From contig CAVQQI010000003.1 of assembly GCA_963714875.1 (NCBI GenBank), positions 36,563-100,562 on the forward strand: a DNA stretch of 64,000 bases. The letters are read 5' to 3'. Shown piece after piece: positions 43,019-51,371 of this stretch (positions are counted from its first letter, which is position 1; the number at the start of each line of letters is the position of its first letter). A program made the position numbers and the translations under genes. A model generated the notes under the pieces. The model had not been told where the DNA came from, did no database searches, and worked only from the letters and a program-made list of their open reading frames with translations. Source of the DNA: JBAOHV01 sp963714875. Lineage in GTDB: Bacteria; Actinomycetota; Acidimicrobiia; Acidimicrobiales; Microtrichaceae.

Positions 43019-45265
43019 TCACGCGGCATCGGCGGGCCCGTCCAGCAGGCCGAGCCCACGCGCACGGGCAACGGCCTCGCTGCGACCTTGGCACCCGAGC
43101 TTGCGGTAGATCGACTGTGCGTGGGTCTTGACCGTGTTGCGCGAGACGTAGAGGTGCTCGCCGATCTCGACCAGGGAGCGGTGGGTCGGCAGCTGTTGCA
43201 GCACACGGAACTCGGCGGCGGTCAGCTCCACCGGGTGACCCGCGGCCCGGAGGTGCGCGAGACGACCCTCGAGCTCCTCGGCCCACTGCACGAACAGCAG
43301 CGCCTCGGGCTCGCTCGGCAGGAACTCCAGCACGGACTGCAACTCTTTGGCCGCCGCTGCGAGGTCCCTGCGGTGGAGCGCCGCATCGCACAACAGCAGC
43401 CCCATGTGGATGTGTGCGCGAGCCACGACGTGCACCATCGACGACTTCACGGAGTGGGCCTTCGCCGCAGCATGGAGCGAGGCATCACGATCACCGTTGA
43501 GCGCGGCGGAGTAGCTGTGGGCGCAGTGGACGATGGCAGCCATCGAGTAGCTCTCCAAGCGATGCTCACGGACCTCGGCGACGGCCTGCATGATCAGATC
43601 GGATCCGACGATCCGATCCGTCCGACGGCACAGGGCAACGCCGAGGTGCGCCACGGTGACGGCATGCACCGCCGGCATCCCCCTCGACTCCAATTCCGCT
43701 CGCTCGAGCACCTCCACAGGGTCCGCGCGACCCGAGTAGCCGAGCGCCAATGCTTCGAAGAGCGCCGCCATCCCCGACCACGGGCTGCCGGTCGGACCCG
43801 CAGCGCGAACGACCCCCGCGGCCCGGGACATCTCCCCGAGTCCGTCGAGCGACGCAGTCATCTCCAGCGCAGCCAGGCCGACCTCGTAGCTCACGGTGCC
43901 GTCCGGCAGCACGCCGTCGTGGTGGGCAGCGCGGGCGTCGGCAAGGTGCATCTCCAGCGCGCGCCGCTGCCCGAGCGTCAGCGCGAGCCAGCCTGCGCTG
44001 AGTGCCACCAGACCGTTGGAGCGGACCTCATCACGGGGGAAGCCGTCCAACCACCTCTGGAGTGTTGCGACCTCACCCAGGAAGATCACCGCGAACAACT
44101 GCCGGTACAGCATCGTCGCGGCGAACTGCCGGTCGCCCGAGGCGAGCGCCTGGTGGACCGCCGCGTCCATCTGCCCGTGCTCGTCGTGCCACGTCGCTGC
44201 CCGGCGGCGCAGCGGGCCCTCGGCCTCGGGGTCGGTGCGTCGCAGCTCGGCCAGGAGCAGTTCGGCGAAGAGGTCGTGCAGACGGAAGCTGCCGCTGTCG
44301 TCGACCGAGAGCACGAACAGGTTCCCCGACTCCCACAGCGACCTGAGCACCTGGGCGCTGTCATCGCGCTGCAGCACTGCGTCGCACAGCGGCCCCGACA
44401 GCCGGTCCAGGACCGAGGCCTGCAGCAGGAAGGTCCGCCACTCGGGTGACAGGCGGTCGAGCACCTCTTCATGGAGGTACTCGGCAACCCGCTGATCCGC
44501 GGTGAGCAACCCGCGGAGCACCACTGGGGGATCAGGGTGCTCGGCCAGCGCAAGGATGCCCAGGTACAGACCCGCCGGCCACCCTTCGGTACAGCGAACG
44601 AGCTCGTCGACCACACCCTGCGGCATCTGGTCCAACTGACCGGCGACGGCCAGCGCGTCGACGCGGGTGTAGGCCAGGTCGACCTGCTCGAGCTGGAAGA
44701 CGCCGCCGCTCAGCCGGCGGCGCGCGAGGCGCAGGGGCGGCAGAGCCCGACCTACCAGCGCCAGCGTGGATCCGTCCGGAACAGCTTCCGCCAGTGCGTC
44801 GAGGGCGTCGAGCGCATCCGGTCGATCGATCAGATGCACGTCGTCGAGCACCACCAGGAAGGGTCGGTCGCAGTTGTCGAGGACCGAGGCGAGTGCGGGG
44901 AGCACCTCCTCGGCGATCCGGGGCTCGCGGCTCCGGAGCAGATCCTCGACATGGGTCGTGTCGACGCCACCCGCCGCGAGGGCACGAGCCAGATGGCGCA
45001 GGAGCACGACCGGGTCGTTGTCGCCGACGACCAGCGACATCCACCCCGTCGAGCGTGGATCGGCTTTCACCCATTGGCCGGCGAGCGTCGACTTGCCGTA
45101 GCCCGCCCCGCCACGAATGGTGACCAGCGTGGCATCGGCCGCCAGGAGCCGCCCGATCAGGGATGTGCGCTCCAACACGCCCGGGCGCGAGCGCGGCGGT
45201 CGCAGGCGCTGGGGCACGACGCCCCAGGGGTCGACCACCACCGTGTCCGTCATGCTGTGCACCAT
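43019..45265 (-). CDS. LuxR/MalT-type large ATP-binding transcriptional regulator
   Basis: The 748-residue protein is a LAL (MalT-like) STAND regulator. An NTPase domain has Walker A GGAGYGKST (about 53-61) and Walker B LVVLDDVHLI (about 136-145). A long helical TPR-like region (about 330-680) follows. A C-terminal LuxR helix-turn-helix (last 60 residues) contains ELTAAEFRVLQQL and NTVKTHAQSIYRKLG. Such proteins bind a small ligand, oligomerise with ATP and activate transcription near -35. I used the ATG at 45265 (GGAG six bases upstream); an alternative GTG is at 45292. The divergent DUF1269 gene shares a 177-base intergenic region holding inverted-repeat site 3, the natural place for autoregulation. 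I infer it controls all seven such sites. Confidence 0.9.
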   Translation of the reverse strand: MVHSMTDTVVVDPWGVVPQRLRPPRSRPGVLERTSLIGRLLAADATLVTIRGGAGYGKSTLAGQWVKADPRSTGWMSLVVGDNDPVVLLRHLARALAAGGVDTTHVEDLLRSREPRIAEEVLPALASVLDNCDRPFLVVLDDVHLIDRPDALDALDALAEAVPDGSTLALVGRALPPLRLARRRLSGGVFQLEQVDLAYTRVDALAVAGQLDQMPQGVVDELVRCTEGWPAGLYLGILALAEHPDPPVVLRGLLTADQRVAEYLHEEVLDRLSPEWRTFLLQASVLDRLSGPLCDAVLQRDDSAQVLRSLWESGNLFVLSVDDSGSFRLHDLFAELLLAELRRTDPEAEGPLRRRAATWHDEHGQMDAAVHQALASGDRQFAATMLYRQLFAVIFLGEVATLQRWLDGFPRDEVRSNGLVALSAGWLALTLGQRRALEMHLADARAAHHDGVLPDGTVSYEVGLAALEMTASLDGLGEMSRAAGVVRAAGPTGSPWSGMAALFEALALGYSGRADPVEVLERAELESRGMPAVHAVTVAHLGVALCRRTDRIVGSDLIMQAVAEVREHRLESYSMAAIVHCAHSYSAALNGDRDASLHAAAKAHSVKSSMVHVVARAHIHMGLLLCDAALHRRDLAAAAKELQSVLEFLPSEPEALLFVQWAEELEGRLAHLRAAGHPVELTAAEFRVLQQLPTHRSLVEIGEHLYVSRNTVKTHAQSIYRKLGCQGRSEAVARARGLGLLDGPADAA

Positions 45266-45367
45266 GTGCTGCTCCGCGCCCCCAGTGGGCACCGGAGTGT
45301 ACGTGGCCGCACGGTCAACCTCCCAGCGGCCGAACGCTCGACCGGGACCGCCGTCTCACCCCGGTCA

Positions 45368-45384
45368 TCACCCGATCCGGGTGA
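45368..45384. promoter_or_regulatory. Operator-like inverted repeat (site 3), regulator/DUF1269 intergenic region
   Basis: Exact repeat with spacer GATCC; flanking bases extend the arms to nine (TCATCACCC/GGGTGATGA), the best copy in the window. It lies 58 bases before the DUF1269 ATG. A -10-like TAGCCT at 45408-45413 sets its centre near -44 of that promoter. It also lies 102 bases upstream of the divergent regulator start. Confidence 0.8.
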
Positions 45385-45442
45385 TGACCGCCCCGGGCAC
45401 CCCGCCATAGCCTCGGACGGACACATCACACGAGGAGCACAC

Positions 45443-45934
45443 ATGCCCGACCTGATCGCCATCGGCTACCCCGACACCACCACCGCCGTGAAGGCCATGG
45501 ACGAGGTGGGCCACCTCGCACAGGACCTCGTCATCCAGCCCGACGCCGTCGCCGCCGTCATCCGCAACGACGACGGGAAGTTCCGCACCATCACCAACCA
45601 GCACGAGGTCGGCGCAGGCGCCACCTGGGGAATGTTCTGGGGAATGCTGTTCGGCCTGCTGTTCTTCGTGCCGATCTTCGGCATGGCCATGGGCGCGGCG
45701 TTCGGCGCACTGGGTGGCAAGCTCGCCAAGTCGTCCATCGGCAAGGACTTCCAGGAGCAGGTGCGTGAGCAGATGCAGCCCGGGACCTCCGCGCTGTTCA
45801 TGATCGTGGAGCAGATGACGACCGACAAGGCCCTCGCCGGCCTGTCGCAGTTCGGCGGCACCGTCCTGAAGACCTCGCTCAGCGACGACGACCAGGCCGA
45901 GATCCAAGAGGCGCTGCACGGCCAGGGCGCCTGA
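45443..45934 (+). CDS. DUF1269 membrane protein (copy 2)
   Basis: The 163-residue protein has the same three-part layout as the copy at 11552: soluble N-terminus (MPDLIAIGYPDTTTAVKAMDEV), a Gly-rich two-helix membrane hairpin (ATWGMFWGMLFGLLFFVPIFGMAMGAAFGALG, about 68-99), and a C-terminal acidic tail. The two are highly similar along the full length. The ATG follows a CGAGGAG site. Its promoter carries inverted-repeat site 3 and diverges from the LuxR/MalT gene. Function unknown. Confidence 0.85.
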   Translation: MPDLIAIGYPDTTTAVKAMDEVGHLAQDLVIQPDAVAAVIRNDDGKFRTITNQHEVGAGATWGMFWGMLFGLLFFVPIFGMAMGAAFGALGGKLAKSSIGKDFQEQVREQMQPGTSALFMIVEQMTTDKALAGLSQFGGTVLKTSLSDDDQAEIQEALHGQGA

Positions 45935-46002
45935 ACCACGACGAGCGGTGCCCCGGCCAGCGTCGCGGTCGCTACAGTCGACCCACTGCGGGCCGGGGTT
46001 GG

Positions 46003-46019
46003 TCACCCGTTTCGGGTGA
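46003..46019. promoter_or_regulatory. Operator-like inverted repeat (site 4), before the DUF6325 gene
   Basis: Exact repeat with spacer GTTTC, 57 bases before the ATG at 46077, almost the same distance as sites 1 and 3. A weak -10-like CACGAT lies at 46042-46047. A separate TACAGT at 45973 could be another -10, which would put the repeat downstream of that start. Confidence 0.7.
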
Positions 46020-46076
46020 CGACAGGAGCTGAAGGTCGCCACACGATGGGGCCCGCCACCGAAGGGAGACAGCCAC

Positions 46077-46496
46077 ATGTCCGAGGTCCACGGTCCGATC
46101 GATTTCGTCCTGCTCGAGTTCAGCGGCGACCATCCGCTGGACGAGACCGCCTCGGAGCTGATGGCCCTGGTGGATCTGGGCGTCGTTGCGATGTACGACC
46201 TGGTGGCGATCCGCAAGGAGGCGGACGGCACGTTCTCGGGAGTCGCGCTCGATGAGCTCGGCGGCCAGTTCGCCGCCTTCGCCGGAGCCAACTCAGGTCT
46301 GATCGGCGACGACGATCTTGCCGAGGCCGCCGATGCCATGGAGCCGGGCACCGTGGCTGCGCTCATCGTCTACGAGAACAGGTGGGCCATCCCGTTCGTC
46401 GACGCCGCCCGCCGCGCCGGCGGCCAGATGATCGCCACCGCCCGCATCCCCGCCCAGAACGTGATCGAGGCGCTCGACGCCCTCGAGTCGGCCTGA
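46077..46496 (+). CDS. DUF6325 family protein
   Basis: The 139-residue soluble protein has the family pattern: an N-terminal GPIDFVLLEFSGDHPLDETASEL, the central LVDLGVVAMYDLVAIRKEADGTF, and the C-terminal AMEPGTVAALIVYENRWAIPFVDAARRAGGQMIATARIP. These proteins are common in stress-type operons of actinobacteria next to SHOCT proteins, as here. No catalytic residues are recognised. The ATG follows a GGGAGAC site. Its stop codon lies in a 17-base tandem duplication. Confidence 0.8.
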   Translation: MSEVHGPIDFVLLEFSGDHPLDETASELMALVDLGVVAMYDLVAIRKEADGTFSGVALDELGGQFAAFAGANSGLIGDDDLAEAADAMEPGTVAALIVYENRWAIPFVDAARRAGGQMIATARIPAQNVIEALDALESA

Positions 46497-46527
46497 AGCA
46501 CCGTCACAACTGAAGCACCGTCACACC
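46494..46527 (+). repeat. Tandem 17-bp duplication covering a stop codon
   Basis: Two adjacent copies, 46494-46510 and 46511-46527, differ by one base (TGAAGCACCGTCACAAC and TGAAGCACCGTCACACC). The first begins with the DUF6325 stop codon. It looks like a recent slippage duplication in the DUF6325-SHOCT gap. Confidence 0.75.
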
Positions 46528-46563
46528 AGACCCTGCCACCAGCGCAGAACACAGGAGAGCACC

Positions 46564-46878
46564 ATGCCAGGACTCCTCAGAGGAGTGGCCCGAACCGCTG
46601 CCATCGCCGGCACCGCCACCGCGGTGAGCGGCCGCGTGCAGCGACGCCAGGCCGAGAAGTTCGCCAGCCGCGACGCCAACATCTACGCCGAACGCGAGCA
46701 GGCCTACGAACAACAGGTCCAGCCCGCTCCTGTTGCGGCGGCACCCGTCGCAGCCGCACCTGCTGCGGCGGCACCGAGCACGCTGGACCAGCTGCAGCAA
46801 CTGGGCGAGCTGAAGGCGCAGGGCATCCTGACCGACGCCGAGTTCCAGGCCGAGAAGGCCAAGATCCTCGCGTCCTGA
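46564..46878 (+). CDS. SHOCT-domain protein
   Basis: The 104-residue protein ends in a SHOCT domain: STLDQLQQLGELKAQGILTDAEFQAEKAKILAS (about 72-104), with the LGELKAQGILTDAEFxxxKAKIL core. The N-terminus (LLRGVARTAAIAGTATAVSGRVQRRQ) is a basic, amphipathic stretch, and an Ala/Pro-rich linker joins the two. SHOCT modules mediate oligomerisation. The ATG has AGGAGAG upstream. It lies 67 bases after the DUF6325 gene and is probably co-transcribed. Confidence 0.82.
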   Translation: MPGLLRGVARTAAIAGTATAVSGRVQRRQAEKFASRDANIYAEREQAYEQQVQPAPVAAAPVAAAPAAAAPSTLDQLQQLGELKAQGILTDAEFQAEKAKILAS

Positions 46879-46909
46879 CGATCCGCACGATCCGGCGACG
46901 GGGGCCGAT

Positions 46910-46926
46910 TCACCCGATCAGGGCGA
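46910..46926. promoter_or_regulatory. Operator-like inverted repeat (site 5, one mismatch)
   Basis: TCACCC-GATCA-GGGCGA, one base off the consensus. A good -10-like TATCCT at 46949-46954 places the repeat centre near -43 of a promoter for the lipoprotein gene that starts near 47000. Confidence 0.55.
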
Positions 46927-46999
46927 TTCGACGGGATGCACGAGGCCCTATCCTCCTCGCTGAGCGCGGGGAGGTCCCGCGCTCAGGACGGAGACGGTG

Positions 47000-47530
47000 A
47001 TGCGGCGGACGTGGGCAGCAGTCGGAGCGGTGACGGTGTCGGTTGTGGTGAGCGGCGCCTGCAGCAGCGACAGCACCGACACGACGACGACCGAGTCGAC
47101 CACGACGGTCGCCGACAGCTCACAGGACCTGTCGGTCTCGACCCCAGCGGGTGAGGTCTCACTGTCCCTCGACGGCAACCTCCCCCCCGACTGGCCGGAG
47201 GACTTCCCCACCCCCGACCGCACCGACGTCGCCGGCTCGGGCTCGCTCGCAGGATCGGACTCCGGCGTGATGGTCGGGGTGTACACGACCAAGCAGTCGG
47301 GTCAGGACGCGTTCGACTTCTACGCGAACGACGAGTCGCTCGACCCGACCGACCCGTCGAGCGCCGGGGTCGGCGGCGGCTTCCTGGGCTCGGTCGACAT
47401 CGGCGGCGACTACGACGGCTCGGTCACGGTCGCTGGTGTCAGCGACACGGTCTACATCGTGGTCGTGCTCAACACCACGAGCGGCGGCTCGACCTCGTCG
47501 ACCACGGCCAGTACCACCACCGTCGGGTAG
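47000..47530 (+). CDS. Secreted protein, probable lipoprotein, Thr-rich
   Basis: The 176-residue protein has a signal peptide (WAAVGAVTVSVVVSGAC) ending in a probable lipid-accepting Cys, then a Thr/Ser-rich spacer and a beta-rich domain with LPPDWPEDFPTPDRTDVAGSGS, which resembles the start of small extracellular domains that follow a fixed NFPxDWPxxFPxP pattern. It ends in another Ser/Thr-rich tail. A GTG directly before the ATG is an alternative start. No family name is assigned. The inverted-repeat site 5 lies upstream, so I place it in the island regulon. Confidence 0.7.
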   Translation: MRRTWAAVGAVTVSVVVSGACSSDSTDTTTTESTTTVADSSQDLSVSTPAGEVSLSLDGNLPPDWPEDFPTPDRTDVAGSGSLAGSDSGVMVGVYTTKQSGQDAFDFYANDESLDPTDPSSAGVGGGFLGSVDIGGDYDGSVTVAGVSDTVYIVVVLNTTSGGSTSSTTASTTTVG

Positions 47531-47559
47531 TCGCGTACAGCCGGGGTCACGGCCGGCGG

Positions 47560-48983
47560 TCAGCCGCGCAGCCCGCACAGCGGTCGGCCGTCGGTCACTC
47601 GGACGTCGGCGCATTCCAGTCGTCCGTCGGCGATCGCCCGCTGGAAGGCGTGGTAGTCCTCCAGGTTCTGTGCGGCGTAGGACTCGGCGAACGAGACCAC
47701 CGCCGAGTCCAGCGACGAGCCCTTGCCCGCGTAGGCACGGATGGCGACCGCGTCACCCGATCGGGCATGGCCGCGGGCGAGCGTCATGCCGCACAGTCCT
47801 GCGTAGAAGCCGAGCTGCTCGGGCGTCACGCCGTCGGCCTCGACCTCGACCGAGCCCTTCCAGTCGCGCAACTGACGGACGTAGTAGTCGATGCCGGCCA
47901 ACGACCCGTGGTCCACCCCAGGAAGATGTCGCTGGTGGCCTGGACGAGGCGCTGCCCCTCGACGACCCGCTGGCCCTGATGGTCGTAGCGGCTGGGAGCC
48001 AGGTACTCGGCGAGCACCGACGGCCCCGCCTCCTTGACCTGGAGGAACAGCGGATCGTGATCGTCCCGACCGCGCAGCAGCGCGATGAGACAACGGGTGC
48101 CGACGCTGCCGACGCCGACCACCTTCACCCCGACGTCGACCACCTCGTAGCGGTCGAGCAGGGCATCGTCGAGCGTCATCCAACGTCGTCGCCGTAGGTC
48201 GCCAGGCTGTGGTCCACCGCGGCACGGAGCACGTCCCGGTCCTCGTTGCCCGGCAGTCCGGTCGAGCGGGAACAGCACCGGCGGCTCGTAGCGGATGCGC
48301 CACTTCCCGTCGACCACCTCCGCCAGCTTCTCCAACGCCTGCTGGCTCGTCTTCCGGGTCGCCTTCTTGCGGAACCGGGCCAGGCGCTTGTTCAGCTCCT
48401 TCGCCGGCATCCCGCTGTTGGAGCCGATGTCGTCGATGTCGACGTAGTCGTACCAGAGCGAGAGGTACCCCTCGTCCGCGAAGCGGCCCATCGAAGCCCG
48501 GTAGGAGCGGACCACCTCGGCGGTGACCGATCGGGTCGTCGCTGCGGGGTACCCGTGGAACTGGCCGGCGACCACGAAGCTGGCGGCGAGTCGCTTGAGG
48601 TCCCACTCCCAGGGACCTGGAAGGGTCTCGTCGAAGTCGTTCTGATCGAACACCAGGCGGCGCTCGGGCGAGGCGTAGGCACCGAAGTTGGACAGGTGCG
48701 CATCGCCGCCGAGCTGCACCTCGAGTCCCGACACCGGGGTGTCCGCCAGGTCGGCCGCCATGATCCGAGCGGCGCCTCGGTAGAAGGTGAACGGCGACAC
48801 CGACATGCGCGCGTGACGGATCGGCACCAGCCACGGCACACGGGTGGCGTTCTGCTCCTCGAGCAGGGTGACCGGGTCGCGACGGTCGGGACTCGGGGCC
48901 CAGTCGCCATGGGCGGATCGGGGCACGGAGCGACGCAGCGAGCGGCCGTGCTCGGTGCGTTCCTCGACGGTCGGGTTCGGCAT
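47560..48983 (-). pseudogene. DUF2252 protein, three apparent frameshifts
   Basis: The ATG at 48983 has AGGAG upstream and starts a DUF2252 protein (kinase-like fold): PFTFYRGAARIMAADLA, GGDAHLSNFGAY, FDQNDFDETLPGPWEWDLKRLAASFVVA. Near 48258 coding sense moves to another frame (LPGNEDRDVLRAAVDHSLATYGDDV), near 48183 it returns (LLDRYEVVDVGVKVVGVGSVGTRC), and near 47925 it shifts again (GSLAGIDYYVRQLRDWKGS) to the stop at 47560. Together the pieces cover a whole DUF2252 of about 470 residues. Three indels suggest either a decaying gene or local assembly error. Inverted-repeat site 6 lies 76 bases upstream. Confidence 0.75.
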
Positions 48984-49059
48984 GTCGTGACTCCTGGCAT
49001 CAGCGGTCGGGCGACCGTCACTGGGACCGACATGCTGGCTCACCGCTCGCCCGATGTCG

Positions 49060-49076
49060 TCACCCCCATCGGGTGA
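49060..49076. promoter_or_regulatory. Operator-like inverted repeat (site 6), DUF2252 gene
   Basis: Exact repeat with spacer CCATC, 76 bases upstream of the DUF2252 ATG. It lies just before the stop of the small membrane protein gene that is upstream on the same strand, so the DUF2252 gene has its own promoter. A -10-like CAGCAT sits about 32 bases from the repeat centre on the minus strand. Confidence 0.7.
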
Positions 49077-49082
49077 CGAAGC

Positions 49083-49361
49083 TCAACCTGGGGCCGTCGC
49101 CCCCTGCGGGCGGCTGGCCAGCGCGTGCAGCGCGCTCTCGAGGAGGAGGTCGGTCATGCTGAGCGGCGGGGCCACCAACCCGTCGAGCCACAGCTCGATG
49201 CCGCTCCGAGCCGTGGCAGCGTGATGGTGGGCCTTGGCCGCAGCAGCCTGGACAGGATGCCGCCTGAGGATCGGGGTTGCTGCAACGATCAACAGCGCTG
49301 CCGCTGCGTACCCGGCGGTCACGGCGAGTCGGGTGTGGAGCGGGCGACCGTGGGCGGCCAT
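49083..49361 (-). CDS. Small membrane protein
   Basis: The 92-residue protein has one clear membrane helix (LAVTAGYAAAALLIVAATPIL, about 12-32), a His/Ala-rich middle part and a C-terminal helix MTDLLLESALHALA. No family recognised. The ATG start lies 87 bases from inverted-repeat site 7, which could serve both this gene and the divergent exonuclease gene. Confidence 0.5.
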   Translation of the reverse strand: MAAHGRPLHTRLAVTAGYAAAALLIVAATPILRRHPVQAAAAKAHHHAATARSGIELWLDGLVAPPLSMTDLLLESALHALASRPQGATAPG

Positions 49362-49448
49362 CGGATCTCGTTCTCGGGTAGGGACCCACCCCGGCGCGGC
49401 CGGAGTGGTCGGACCAGCAGAGGATCTCGCAGTGACGACACTCCGGCG

Positions 49449-49465
49449 TCACCCGAACGGGGTGA
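49449..49465. promoter_or_regulatory. Operator-like inverted repeat (site 7), divergent region
   Basis: Exact repeat with spacer GAACG in the 146-base gap between the small membrane protein gene (minus) and the 5'-3' exonuclease gene (plus, 42 bases away). Either or both may be controlled. Confidence 0.7.
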
Positions 49466-49507
49466 ATCGGGCCGTGGCCGCGCTGTCGCCTGTGAGAGGC
49501 TCGGCGC

Positions 49508-50392
49508 ATGCAGGTCCACCTGGTCGACGGCACCTACGAGCTGTTCCGCTACTTCTACTCGCCGGGCGGCGGGCACACGAACGACGCAGGCGAGCAGGTC
49601 GGCGCAGTGCGAGGTGTGCTGCGGTCGATCGTGTCGATGCTCGACGACGGCGCCACCCACCTCGGCGTGGCCACCGACCACGTCATCACCTCGTTCCGCA
49701 ACGACCTGTGGGCCGACTACAAGACCGGCGAGGGGATCGACCCGGACCTCCACACCCAGTTCCCCTGGCTCGAGGACGCGCTCCGGGCGCTCGGCGTGAC
49801 GGTGTGGCCGATGGTCGAGGTGGAGGCCGATGACGCACTCGGCGCCGCGGCGCGCGTCGCTGCAGCCGACCCGGAGGTCGAACGGGCCATCATCTGCACC
49901 CCCGACAAGGACCTGGCGCAGTGCGTCGGTGGCAAGGTCGTGCAGTTCGACCGACGAGCGGGGCAGTTCCGCGACAGCGACGCGGTGCTGGAGAAGTACG
50001 GCGTCGCGCCGGAGTCGATCCCCGACTGGCTCGCGCTGGTCGGCGACAGCGCCGACGGGTTCCCCGGGTTGCCGGGCTGGGGAGCGAAGACCGCCGGTGC
50101 GGTGCTGCGCCGCTACGGCCATCTGGAGCAGATCCCCACGCTCCCGGGCAGTGGGACGTCCCCGGAGTGCGTGGCGCCGCGCAAGCTCGCTGCCACCCTC
50201 GCCGACCGGTTCGACGACGCGGTGTTGTTCAAACAGCTGGCCACCTTGGACACCAACGTCGATGTCGGGACCCGGCGCAGTGGCGCTGGACCGGGACCGA
50301 CCGACGAGCTCGTGGGCTGGTGCGAGCGACTGGATGCGCCCGACGTGCTGGCGAAGTCCGCTCGGCTCGCCGGCCGGGTGACGAACAGCTGA
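49508..50392 (+). CDS. 5'-3' exonuclease (FEN/PolA N-terminal type)
   Basis: The 294-residue protein is a stand-alone 5' nuclease like the N-terminal domain of DNA polymerase I: VHLVDGTYELFRYF (metal-binding D7), WPMVEVEADDALGAAARVA near 106, ICTPDKDLAQCV near 131, and the helix-hairpin-helix GDSADGFPGLPGWGAKTAGAVLRRYG near 184. It would cut flap or nicked DNA. A second copy of this activity, besides PolA, occurs in many actinobacteria. Its place behind an inverted-repeat operator in a stress-type island is unusual for a repair nuclease. Confidence 0.88.
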   Translation: MQVHLVDGTYELFRYFYSPGGGHTNDAGEQVGAVRGVLRSIVSMLDDGATHLGVATDHVITSFRNDLWADYKTGEGIDPDLHTQFPWLEDALRALGVTVWPMVEVEADDALGAAARVAAADPEVERAIICTPDKDLAQCVGGKVVQFDRRAGQFRDSDAVLEKYGVAPESIPDWLALVGDSADGFPGLPGWGAKTAGAVLRRYGHLEQIPTLPGSGTSPECVAPRKLAATLADRFDDAVLFKQLATLDTNVDVGTRRSGAGPGPTDELVGWCERLDAPDVLAKSARLAGRVTNS

Positions 50393-50572
50393 GTCGGCCG
50401 GGGCCAGGCGTCCCGCCGGCCCGGATCCGACCCGACCGCGATCCACGAAGCAGCTTTCGCGTTTCTCCGCGCAGGTGCATCCATATGGAGGGGCGACGTG
50501 TCGAAGCACTCGTCAACACCCCGATGAGCGCAGCGTGCCACCCGGTCCGTCAGCTCGAACTAGGAGGAAACA

Positions 50573-51287
50573 ATGCGGAAGATGATGGTTGCCACAGTGT
50601 CGATGGCAGCGGTTGCGCTCGGAGGCATCGCCTTCAGCCCCGTCGCCGGCGCACAGGACCCGGAGCCGGAATGTCAGACGATCGTCGAGATCGCTGCTGG
50701 CAACCCCGACTTCTCCACGCTCGTCACCGCGGTGACCGAGGCCGGTCTGGTCGAGACGCTGAGCGGTGACGGTCCGTTCACCGTGTTCGCCCCGACCAAC
50801 GAGGCCTTCGCGGCGCTGCCGGACGGCACGCTCGACTCGCTGCTCGCCGATCCCACCGGCGCACTCACCGACGTGCTCACAGCTGCACGTCATCGCCGGT
50901 GAGGTCGACTCCGCAGCAGCGATCGCTGCGGCCGGCACCAACGTCGAGACCCTCGGCGGACCGGTTGCCGTCGCTCTCGACGGTGAGAACCTGACCGTCG
51001 GTGGCGCCACTGTCGTCACTGCTGACATCGAGGCCTGCAACGGCGTCATCCACGTCATCGACGCAGTGATCACCGCCCCGGCCGAGGCTGCTCCGGCTGC
51101 AGAGGCCCCCGCCGCTGCTGCTCCCGCCGCCCCGATGCCGATGCCGTCCGCCGTCAACACCGGCGACTCCGGCCTCGCCGCTTCTGCGGGCATCAACGGT
51201 GGCCTGATCGCCCTGCTGGCCGGTGCGGCCCTGCTGGGAATGGGCACCTCCTCGGTCGCCCTGGCCCGGGCACGCCGCCAGGACTGA
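50573..51287 (+). pseudogene. Fasciclin-domain surface protein with sorting tail, one frameshift
   Basis: The ATG follows AGGAGG and encodes a signal peptide (VSMAAVALGGIAFSPVAGA) and a fasciclin (FAS1) domain: GNPDFSTLVTAVTEAGLVETLSGDGPFTVFAPTNEAFAALP. Near 50880 the frame shifts +1; removing one A there restores the standard core (VLQLHVIAGEV), and the domain continues to VIHVIDAVI. An Ala/Pro linker leads to a C-terminal cell-wall sorting-like tail: SAVNTGDSG, a hydrophobic helix (LIALLAGAALLGMGTSSVALA) and RARRQD. The class F sortase gene lies next. The gene is either inactive or carries a sequencing indel. Confidence 0.75.
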
Positions 51288-51309
51288 TCAACCCACAACG
51301 TGCAAGCTT

Positions 51310-51339
51310 GATGGGGGAGGGCTTCGGCTCTCCCCCATC
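51310..51339 (+). terminator. Hairpin with TTCG tetraloop after the fasciclin gene
   Basis: Arm GATGGGGGAG pairs with CTCCCCCATC, and inner pairs extend the stem to 13 around a TTCG loop. It lies 22 bases after the fasciclin stop and before the sortase ribosome-binding site. It may stop or attenuate transcription so that less sortase than substrate is made. No T-run follows. Confidence 0.6.
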
Positions 51340-51371
51340 TCGCGTCCCCCCACCCGCTTCCAGGAGTCACC

